NCBI GenBank assembly: GCA_031426915.1
Contig: JASJPB010000002.1
Span: 124,001-188,000 of the forward strand
Reading direction: 5' to 3'
Origin: Sulfurimicrobium sp031426915
GTDB lineage: Bacteria > Pseudomonadota > Gammaproteobacteria > Burkholderiales > Sulfuricellaceae
DNA: 64,000 nucleotides
The notes below the pieces were generated by a model. The model was given only the letters and a program-made list of their open reading frames with translations, did no database searches and was not told the origin of the DNA. Both the position numbers and the translations under genes were made by a program. Positions within the stretch are counted from its first letter, which is position 1. Each line of letters opens with the position of its first letter. Shown here one piece after another: positions 51,921-58,778 of the stretch.

Positions 51921-52934
51921 TCAAACCATCTTCTTGAGCAATTCGGCCTTCTTGGCGGCGAATTCTTCCTGGGTCAGGATGCCCTTGACCGTCAGTTCAT
52001 GCAGCTTTTCCAGCAGCGCGGGGATGTCCTCGGCCGGGGCCACCGTGGCGGGCGCAGCAGCCGTGGCGGGCGCAACCGCCTGGCCCATGGAGGCGGCCAT
52101 CGCCTGGCCGATACCGATGCCAGCACCCAGTCCCGCGCCGGCGCCCGCCAGGCCGCCCTCGTTGGCGGCGGCGATGGGGATGGCCTGGGCGGTCTGGTAC
52201 TGGGTGTATTTGCCCAGGTCGCCGACCATGTTCATGCCGATGCGCTGGTCCAGCACCTGCTGCAATTCTTCCGGCAGCGAGACGTTTTGCACCACCAGGT
52301 TGTCCAGCGCCAGGCCGTAGCGCTCGAACACCGGCAGCATCTTATCCTTGAGGCGGGTGCCGAATTCGTCCTGGTTCGCCGCCATGTCGAGGAAGGGCAC
52401 GCCGGATTCGGCGAAGAGGTCGGTCATGGAACCGATCAGGGTGTTGCGCAACTGGCCGTCGAGATCGTCCACGGTGTAGATTTCACGCGTGCCGCTGATC
52501 TCGGTGTAGAATTTTTGTGGGTCGGTGACGCGGTAGGAATAGATGCCGAAAGCACGCAGCCTGACGATGCCGAATTCCTTGTCGCGGATGGTGATCGGGT
52601 TGGGCGTGCCCCACTTGCGGTCGAGCTGGAGGCGGGTGCTGAAGAAATAGACGTCCGACTTGAAAGGGGACTCGAACAGCTTGTCCCAGTTCTTCAGATA
52701 AGTCAGCACCGGCAAGGTCTGGGTGGTGAGGGTATAACGGCCGGGCTGGAACACGTCCGCCACCTTGCCTTCATCCACGAACACGGCAAGCTGGGATTCG
52801 CGTACCGTAAGCGAGGCGCCGTTCTGGATTTCCATGCCGGACATGGGGAAACGGTATGCCAGGATGCCATCTCCCGGTTCGGTCCACTGGATGACATCGA
52901 TGAACTGCTTGGTGACAAAATCGAACAGGCCCAT
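51921..52934 (-). CDS. SPFH (YdjI-type) protein with C-terminal SHOCT
   Basis: This 337-residue protein starts MGLFDFVTKQFIDVIQW after AGGAG. The SPFH/virion-core-like domain has SQLAVFVDEGKVADVFQPGRY and LDRKWGTPNPITIRDKEFG. A Gly/Ala-rich linker (GLAGAGAGLGAGIGIG) leads to a SHOCT module (ALLEKLHELTVKGILTQEEF ending KAELLKKMV). Bacillus YdjI, of this type, recruits PspA to stressed membranes. It is divergent from speD and upstream of the DUF4178 gene. Confidence 0.9.
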   Translation of the reverse strand: MGLFDFVTKQFIDVIQWTEPGDGILAYRFPMSGMEIQNGASLTVRESQLAVFVDEGKVADVFQPGRYTLTTQTLPVLTYLKNWDKLFESPFKSDVYFFSTRLQLDRKWGTPNPITIRDKEFGIVRLRAFGIYSYRVTDPQKFYTEISGTREIYTVDDLDGQLRNTLIGSMTDLFAESGVPFLDMAANQDEFGTRLKDKMLPVFERYGLALDNLVVQNVSLPEELQQVLDQRIGMNMVGDLGKYTQYQTAQAIPIAAANEGGLAGAGAGLGAGIGIGQAMAASMGQAVAPATAAAPATVAPAEDIPALLEKLHELTVKGILTQEEFAAKKAELLKKMV

Positions 52935-52984
52935 GGTGCGCTCCTCAGATGTGATTTTTGCCCATTCTACCCACAAAGCGGGGA

Positions 52985-52990
52985 TATAAT
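52985..52990 (+). promoter_or_regulatory. Consensus -10 of speD, very close to its ATG
   Basis: A perfect TATAAT lies only 9 bases before the speD ATG at 53000. Transcription from it would begin near 52997, giving a leader of about 3 bases, so the mRNA may be leaderless. No good -35 at 16-18 bases is evident. Confidence 0.5.
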
Positions 52991-52999
52991 CCAACCATC

Positions 53000-53374
53000 A
53001 TGAGACCAATTGACGGCATCGACGGCCTGCACCTGATGGGCAACCTCTACGGCTGCGGCGGGGAAGACGACCTGTTGCGGGAGATCGATGTTTTGCGCGC
53101 TTTGTGCCTGAAGCTGGTCGGCGCAAGCGGCCTGACGGCAGTGGGGGAGTGCTTTCACCAATTCGGCGCATCGGGCGGCGTGACCGGGGTGGTCATCCTG
53201 GCCGAATCCCATTTATCCGTCCACACCTGGCCGGAAAAGCGTTTTGTGACGGTGGACGTGTTCGTGTGCAACATGCACTGCGACAACCGGGCCAAGGCAC
53301 ACCAGCTGTTCGATACGCTGGTGGCGGCTTTCGCGCCGGAAGAAAAACGTTACTACGCAGTGGAAAGATTTTGA
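53000..53374 (+). CDS. speD: S-adenosylmethionine decarboxylase proenzyme
   Basis: This 124-residue class 1B AdoMetDC contains GLHLMGNLYGC and the self-cleavage site in AESHLSVHTWPE (Glu-Ser bond, the serine becoming pyruvoyl), then FVTVDVFVCN. It provides decarboxylated SAM, the aminopropyl donor for spermidine synthase. Placed beside SPFH, DUF4178, DUF350 and a membrane-bound aminopropyltransferase, it may serve that module rather than bulk spermidine synthesis. There is no Shine-Dalgarno; see the TATAAT entry. It overlaps the convergent EAL gene by 22 bases. Confidence 0.93.
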   Translation: MRPIDGIDGLHLMGNLYGCGGEDDLLREIDVLRALCLKLVGASGLTAVGECFHQFGASGGVTGVVILAESHLSVHTWPEKRFVTVDVFVCNMHCDNRAKAHQLFDTLVAAFAPEEKRYYAVERF

Positions 53375-55626
53375 GTTTGCGCTAGTGCCGTAGCACCCTC
53401 CGGATTCGACCGGGCACGCAACCAGCGTTCGCATTCGTCTGCCGGCAATGGCCGCGACAGCAGGTAACCCTGCATTTGTCCGCATCCCTGTCGTTGCAGA
53501 ACGGCTTTCTGTTCTTCGGTTTCCACCCCCACGGCGACCACGCCCATTTGCAGGGAGCCGGCGAGGGCGATGATGGCGTTGGTGACCGCCGCGTCGTTGC
53601 TGCTCGTCGTGATATCGCTGACGAACGAACGGTCTATCTTGAGCGTGTCGATCGGAAAGCGCTCGAGGTAGGGAAGCGATGAATAACCGGTGCCGAACTC
53701 GTCGATGGAAAGCTTGACTCCCAGCCCGGATAGCGCGGAGAGCGTCGTGCTGCTGGCTTCGATATGCTCCATGAGCATGCCCTCGGTCATTTCCAGTTCC
53801 AGCATCGCGGGGGCGATGCCGGTTTCCTCCAGTACCTTGGCGATACGCTCGGCGACATCGCTTTGCCTGAACTGGCGTGCGGAAAGGTTTACCGCCAGGC
53901 GCATGGGAACCAGTCCCGCTTGCTGCCATGTCTTAACCTGCAGGCAGGCCGTGCGCAGCACCCATTCGCCGATTTCGACAATCAGCCCCATTTCCTCCAG
54001 CACCGGGACGAACTGGTCCGGAGTGGCCTTGCCGAACATCGGGTTGGACCAGCGCAACAGTGCCTCGACGCCGATCAAATGGCCGGAATCGACGTCTGTT
54101 TTGGGTTGGTAGCAGAGCGAGAATTCCTTGTTTTCGAGTGCTGCGCGCAGGCTGGTCTCCATTGCCAGACGCTGATGAACACAGCTATTCATCTCCTCGC
54201 CATAGAAATGGTAGTTATTGCGCCCGGACTCCTTGGAGCGATACATCGCCATGTCGGCATGCTTGAGCAGGGTGTCTATATCGCTGTCGTCGAGGGGAAA
54301 CAGGGCGATGCCGATACTGGTGGTGATATAGACGGCACGGCCGTCGATGTCGAAAGGGGCGGTCAGTGCCTCGATGATTTTCTGTGCTGCGCTGGCGGCA
54401 TCGTTGACGTGTTTAAGGCCTTCCAGAATCACGGTGAACTCGTCACCGCCAAGGCGCGATATGATGGCGCTGCCCATCTCCCCCGGCATGATTTCCGCGG
54501 TGCTGTAGCGGCTCACGGTGTCGGCTGCGCGCAACGTCTGGATCAGGCGAGCCGCCACGGCCTGCAACAGTTTGTCCCCGATCGCATGGCCCAGGCTGTC
54601 GTTGATCATCTTGAACCGATCAAGATCGAGAAACATCAGCGCCGCCAGCTTTTCGTGCCGCCGCGCCCTCGCCAGCGCGTGAGTCAGCCGGTCCCGGAAC
54701 AGGGTGCGATTGGGCAATTGGGTAAGGCTGTCGTAATTTGCCATGAAGGCCAGCGACTGCTGCGCCTGCTTGCGTTCGGAGATGTCGCGCAGGATGCAAA
54801 CCAGGGTGCCGCTGGCGCATTCTGTCGTGCTGCTGAGCGCATATTCCACTGGAAACAGCGAGCGGTCGCGGCGTCTGGCCACGCCCTCCACGGTCTCCCC
54901 GGTTTGCGCTTTTTCCACGGCAAGAATGGTGCGGCCCGGCTCGAAGCCGGGCATCAGCGTTTGAATATGTTTGCCGACAACATGTTTGGCGCGATAGCCG
55001 AAGCTCTTCTCCGCCGCCGGGTTGAAGGATTCGACGATGCCGTCGTGACTCATGCTGATGATGGGGTCGAGCGCGTGATCCACGACGATGCGTAACTGCT
55101 CCTTCTCGCGATGGAGGGAAGCCAGCGCACGTTCGAGCGCGCGTAGCGGGAGGACGCGCATGATGATGAAAATGCTCAGGCCTATGGCCAATCCCAGCAG
55201 GGCAGCGATGCCGGCGCGATACAGGACCGGCAGCAGGGAACGACTGATGACCACTTCCCCGACCTTGCGGCCGGAATCGTAAACAGGTTCGGAAGCGGAA
55301 AAGATCGGTTCTTCGAGTTTGCCCTGAGTGCTGACCATGATCTTGCCGTCGAGGTCGCGGACGTAGCGCGCTTCGGGAAACTGGCTCCGAGTCAGGTCCT
55401 TCCTGATCAGTTCGGCAAGGCGAGGTTTATCGCCGTCCAGCGCGCCCCGGTTCTGGCTGGCCAGCGCCGCCACCTGGCTGGCGTTGATTCCGGCCGCGGT
55501 TGCCATTTCGCCCAGCTGGTGCTGGTAGGTAAGCCACCAATAGGAAATTGGCAGCAGCACCGTCACCAATCCCCCGACCAGGGCGGCCATCCATGAAACG
55601 GTGGTAGCGACGCCAGAGGATCTCAT
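53353..55626 (-). CDS. PAS-GGDEF-EAL protein with degenerate EAL site
   Basis: The 757 residues comprise helix 1 (about 10-32), a periplasmic region, helix 2 (about 137-156), PAS (about 175-290), GGDEF with an insertion of about 17 residues before RLGGDEFTVILE, and EAL. In EAL the residues VEALLRW, NLSARQF, LELEMTEG and KIDRSFV are present. However, DDFGTG reads DEFGTG (codon 53698-53700), and AEGVET reads AVGVET (codon 53530-53532), replacing the general-base glutamate (E352 in RocR) with valine. It is probably a cyclase or c-di-GMP receptor rather than a phosphodiesterase. Confidence 0.9.
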   Translation of the reverse strand: MRSSGVATTVSWMAALVGGLVTVLLPISYWWLTYQHQLGEMATAAGINASQVAALASQNRGALDGDKPRLAELIRKDLTRSQFPEARYVRDLDGKIMVSTQGKLEEPIFSASEPVYDSGRKVGEVVISRSLLPVLYRAGIAALLGLAIGLSIFIIMRVLPLRALERALASLHREKEQLRIVVDHALDPIISMSHDGIVESFNPAAEKSFGYRAKHVVGKHIQTLMPGFEPGRTILAVEKAQTGETVEGVARRRDRSLFPVEYALSSTTECASGTLVCILRDISERKQAQQSLAFMANYDSLTQLPNRTLFRDRLTHALARARRHEKLAALMFLDLDRFKMINDSLGHAIGDKLLQAVAARLIQTLRAADTVSRYSTAEIMPGEMGSAIISRLGGDEFTVILEGLKHVNDAASAAQKIIEALTAPFDIDGRAVYITTSIGIALFPLDDSDIDTLLKHADMAMYRSKESGRNNYHFYGEEMNSCVHQRLAMETSLRAALENKEFSLCYQPKTDVDSGHLIGVEALLRWSNPMFGKATPDQFVPVLEEMGLIVEIGEWVLRTACLQVKTWQQAGLVPMRLAVNLSARQFRQSDVAERIAKVLEETGIAPAMLELEMTEGMLMEHIEASSTTLSALSGLGVKLSIDEFGTGYSSLPYLERFPIDTLKIDRSFVSDITTSSNDAAVTNAIIALAGSLQMGVVAVGVETEEQKAVLQRQGCGQMQGYLLSRPLPADECERWLRARSNPEGATALAQTQNLSTA

Positions 55627-55661
55627 AGTGCGTTATTTCCCAAATAAAAGGAGGCCGGGGC

Positions 55662-56555
55662 TCAAACCATTTGTTCGCGCCTGAGCAGGAAAACGTATTC
55701 ATTTCCGGCACTGGTTTCGAGCCAGGTAAACGGCAGTTCCGGGAAGGCCGCTTCCAGCGCATCCCGATTGTAGCCGATTTCGACCACTAATATTCCACCG
55801 GGATTTAGATGCTTCGGCGCCTCGCGCAGAATGACGCGCGTGGCATCCAGGCCATCCTCGCCGCTGCCCAGCGCCAGTTTCGGCTCGTGCAGGTATTCCG
55901 GCGGCAGCGCTTGCACCGAAGGGGCATTGACGTAGGGGGGGTTGCATACGATCACGTCATAGCTTTGCCCTTCCAGTCCCTGGAACAGATCCGACTGCAC
56001 CAGGTGAACCTGCTCTTCCAGCGCGTAATCCGCGACATTGCGTTTGGCGACTTCGAGTGCCTCCGGCGAAATGTCCACCGCATCGATTTCCGCATTGGGG
56101 AAAACATGGGCCATCAGAATCGCCAGGCAGCCGGAACCGGTGCACAGGTCGAGTGCGGCGGTAACCTCTTCCGGGTTCTCCACCCAGGGCGCGAGTTCTT
56201 CTCGCAGCAGCTCGGCAATGAAGGAGCGCGGCACGATCACGCGCTCGTCGACGTAGAAGCGGAAATCGCCCAGCCATGCCTCGTGGGTGATGTAAGCGGA
56301 AGGGATGCGTTCCTTGACGCGCCGCTCCAGCGTGTGCAGCACCCCCTCCAGCTCGCCGCTGGTCAGCCGGGCGTCGAGAAACGGGTCCAGCGTGTCCAGC
56401 GGCAGATGCAGGGTATGCAGGATAAGATAGGCGGCTTCGTCATAGGCATTCTGCGTGCCGTGGCCGAAAAACAGGCTGGCTTCGTTGAAGCGGCTGACGC
56501 CGAAGCGCAGCAGGTCGCGTACGGTGGAAAGCTGGGTTTTTGCCTGGTCGAACAT
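55662..56555 (-). CDS. prmB: Ribosomal protein L3 glutamine methyltransferase
   Basis: The 297 residues comprise a PrmC-like N-terminal domain and a methyltransferase domain with ALDLCTGSGCLAILMAHVFP (SAM loop), VDISPEALEVAKRN and the VCNPPYVN motif that binds the target glutamine. It methylates L3 during ribosome assembly. The ATG at 56555 follows AGGAA by 7 bases; two upstream in-frame ATGs are less likely. It is in the dapE-prmB neighbourhood, separated by a small gene and a C-rich repeat. Confidence 0.94.
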   Translation of the reverse strand: MFDQAKTQLSTVRDLLRFGVSRFNEASLFFGHGTQNAYDEAAYLILHTLHLPLDTLDPFLDARLTSGELEGVLHTLERRVKERIPSAYITHEAWLGDFRFYVDERVIVPRSFIAELLREELAPWVENPEEVTAALDLCTGSGCLAILMAHVFPNAEIDAVDISPEALEVAKRNVADYALEEQVHLVQSDLFQGLEGQSYDVIVCNPPYVNAPSVQALPPEYLHEPKLALGSGEDGLDATRVILREAPKHLNPGGILVVEIGYNRDALEAAFPELPFTWLETSAGNEYVFLLRREQMV

Positions 56556-56604
56556 GTTTAAATTCCTTGCCTGGTTCATTAAGGTGAAGCTTGTGTAGCG
56601 AGAC

Positions 56605-56749
56605 CTAACCCCCCTCATTCCCCCAACCCCCCGACCCCCTTGTCAGGGGGAGACCCAAGGGGGGAAGCCGGTTGGCTCCTCCCCTGAAACGGGTCAAGCA
56701 GGCAATCCGCCCAGCGGATGCTCGCACAAGGGGCGGTTGGGAGGGGTTA
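56605..56749. repeat. C/G-rich intergenic palindrome
   Basis: The outer arms CTAACCCCCCTC...CCCCCAACC and GGTTGGGAGGGGTTA are inverted copies. An inner stem ACCCCCTTGTCAGGGGG and a further GGCAATCC...GCGGATGC segment lie between. It fills most of the 247-base gap between prmB and the small Gly-rich gene. Similar C-rich palindromes are common intergenic repeats in betaproteobacteria (from general knowledge). Confidence 0.7.
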
Positions 56750-56802
56750 AAGCGCTAGGGTGGGGGATCGATCATGGTGAGTTTTGCTAGCTGTCGTGAG
56801 GG

Positions 56803-57015
56803 TCAGTCTCCACCACCACCGCCGTCTCCGCCGCCGCAGCCTCCCGAACTGGAATCGCCGCATTGGCTGCCGGAATCAAAATCGACACTGTCTCCCCCTC
56901 CCCCCGTATCGTTTCTGCCGGAATCTTTGCCCCGCTTCTTTTTTCCCACGCGCAGGTACAGGAACACGATCAGGCCGGCCAGGGCCGCGACGAAGAGGAG
57001 AAAAGAAAGAGACAT
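56803..57015 (-). CDS. Small membrane protein with Gly/Cys/Asp-rich tail
   Basis: The 70 residues comprise an N-terminal membrane helix (LSFLLFVAALAGLIVFLYL), a basic stop (RVGKKKRGK), then a tail dominated by Gly, Ser, Asp and two cysteines (SQCGDSSSGGCGGGDGGGGG). Similar anchor-plus-glycine-rich peptides occur in many proteobacteria without known function. It begins 3 bases after the dapE stop, so it would be co-transcribed. The low-complexity tail calls for caution. Confidence 0.6.
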   Translation of the reverse strand: MSLSFLLFVAALAGLIVFLYLRVGKKKRGKDSGRNDTGGGGDSVDFDSGSQCGDSSSGGCGGGDGGGGGD

Positions 57016-57018
57016 GGC

Positions 57019-58149
57019 TCAGGTTAGCAGGTTCACCAGCGTGAGGCGGTAGATTTCCTTGAGCGGCTCGATGTCCGCCACGGCCACGCATTCGTTGAGC
57101 TTGTGGATGGTGGCATTGTTGGGCCCCAGTTCGACCACCTGCGGGCAGAGGTCGGCGATGAAGCGCCCGTCAGAAGTGCCGCCTGAGGTGGAAAGCTCGG
57201 TTTCCAGTCCGGTTACCTGTTTGATGGCGGAAGCAATCGCATCCACCAGATCGCCCTTGGGCGTTAAAAACGGCTTGCCGGAGAGCTCCCAGGGCAGCTC
57301 GTAATCCAGGCCGTGTTTGTCGAGAATGGCGTGGACCTTGGCTTTCAGGCCATCCACCGTGCTCGCGGTGGAAAAACGGAAGTTGAACAGGATTTCCACA
57401 GTGCCCGGAATCACGTTGGTCGCACCGGTGCCGCCGTGGATGTTGGAAATTTGCCAGGTGGTGGGCGGGAAATATTCGTTGCCGGCGTCCCATTGCGTTG
57501 CCGCCAGTTCCGCGATGGCGGGGGCGGCGAGGTGAATGGGGTTCTTTGCCAGATGGGGATAGGCGATGTGGCCCTGGATGCCCTTCACCGTCAGCTTGCC
57601 CGATAGCGAGCCGCGGCGGCCGTTCTTCAGCGTGTCGCCGAGCTTCGTGACGCAGGTCGGTTCGCCGACGATGCAGTAATCCATCTTTTCGCCGCGCGCT
57701 TGCAGCGCTTCCACCACCTTCACCGTGCCGTCCACCGCGATGCCTTCCTCGTCCGAGGTGATGAGTAGCGCGATGGAGCCGGCATGATCGGGATGTTCCG
57801 CCACGAAGGCTTCGATGGCCGTGATGAAGGCGGCGAGCGAGGTCTTCATGTCCGCCGCGCCGCGTCCGAACAGCATGCCGTCGCGCAGGGTGGGGATGAA
57901 GGGGTCGCTGTCCCACTTGTCCACCGGGCCGGTGGGAACGACATCGGTGTGACCGGCGAAACACACCAGCGGCGCGGACGTGCCGTGCCGTGCCCACAGG
58001 TTGTCCACATTGCCGAAGCGCATTTTTTCAATCGTGAAGCCGAGTTTTTCCAGGCGTTGGATCAGGATTTCCTGGCATCCCGCGTCATCGGGCGTGAGCG
58101 AGCGCCGGGCGATGAGTTCCCGGGCCAGTTCCAGTGTGCTGTTGTGCAT
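57019..58149 (-). CDS. dapE: Succinyl-diaminopimelate desuccinylase
   Basis: This 376-residue M20 metallohydrolase has FAGHTDVVPTGPVDKWDSDPF, GRGAADMKTSLAAFI, TSDEEGIAVDGT and SGGTSDGRF, the zinc-binding and catalytic motifs of DapE. It makes LL-diaminopimelate for lysine and peptidoglycan. Its ATG overlaps the stop of the ArsC-like gene (TAATG), a common arrangement in betaproteobacteria. Confidence 0.96.
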   Translation of the reverse strand: MHNSTLELARELIARRSLTPDDAGCQEILIQRLEKLGFTIEKMRFGNVDNLWARHGTSAPLVCFAGHTDVVPTGPVDKWDSDPFIPTLRDGMLFGRGAADMKTSLAAFITAIEAFVAEHPDHAGSIALLITSDEEGIAVDGTVKVVEALQARGEKMDYCIVGEPTCVTKLGDTLKNGRRGSLSGKLTVKGIQGHIAYPHLAKNPIHLAAPAIAELAATQWDAGNEYFPPTTWQISNIHGGTGATNVIPGTVEILFNFRFSTASTVDGLKAKVHAILDKHGLDYELPWELSGKPFLTPKGDLVDAIASAIKQVTGLETELSTSGGTSDGRFIADLCPQVVELGPNNATIHKLNECVAVADIEPLKEIYRLTLVNLLT

Positions 58150-58499
58150 TATTTGGTCCCGAATAAGGTGTGGTAGACGGCTTCATCGAAACCGAGGGTG
58201 ATCTTGCCGTCCTTTTCCAGCACCGGACGCTTGATCGCGCTGGGCTTTTCCAGCAGCAGCCGGATCGCGCTGTCCTGGTCGCGGACGGCGGCCTTGGCAT
58301 CGTCCGGCAACTGGCGCCAGGTGGTGCCCTGACGATTGACCAGTTTTTCCCACTCGACCTGCTTCAGCCAGGATTTGAGCAGTTCTTCACTGACGCCCTG
58401 CTTCTTGAAGTCGTGGAAGGGCAGGGCTATGCCTTGTCCGGCAAGCCAGGCGCGGGCTTTTTTGACGGTGGTGCAGTTGGGGATGCCATAGAGTTTCAT
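58149..58499 (-). CDS. yffB: ArsC/YffB family reductase-like protein
   Basis: This 116-residue thioredoxin-fold protein starts MKLYGIPNCTTVKKARAWL, with a single N-terminal cysteine (PNCTTVKKA) as in YffB/Spx-type members, and the conserved KRPVL segment. True arsenate reductase function is doubtful; YffB may be a glutathione-dependent reductase. ATG at 58499 is used; 58505 is an alternative. Its first codons and leader are inside a 55-base direct repeat shared with 62493. Confidence 0.9.
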   Translation of the reverse strand: MKLYGIPNCTTVKKARAWLAGQGIALPFHDFKKQGVSEELLKSWLKQVEWEKLVNRQGTTWRQLPDDAKAAVRDQDSAIRLLLEKPSAIKRPVLEKDGKITLGFDEAVYHTLFGTK

Positions 58500-58545
58500 G
58501 CGCATATTTTATCAGCGGGAGTGTTGTCTTGGGATTTTCTCTGAG
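58491..58545. repeat. 55-bp direct repeat, left copy of a 4-kb segment
   Basis: GAGTTTCATGCGCATATTTT and the following 35 bases match 62493-62547 without gaps, with 7 differences. It covers the first three codons and leader of the ArsC-like gene. The next 233 bases (58546-58778), up to the STAND gene, show no gene, promoter or RNA that I can recognise. Confidence 0.85.
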
Positions 58546-58778
58546 AAGAGGTCGAATCGAGGCAGTATGCCTGCCACCGGCAAGATGGCGAACGTCTGCA
58601 ATTGAGTCAAGACCGGAAATAATATGGCGCGTATATCAACGAGCTTCTGCTTCGTGCCATAAGCGGAAATTTGTGCCGATAGTGGCGACGGTCTCCTCGG
58701 CCTGAACGGACAGTCGCGGCGCCATCCCTCAGTGACGTCTATCGACCGCAAAACAGACAGCCTTGATGTGCCCCATGT

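Noticed and set aside
58546..58778. tRNA-type attachment site or integrase remnant beside the direct repeat
   Set aside because: No cloverleaf, no tRNA 3' end and no integrase motif could be found in the gap.
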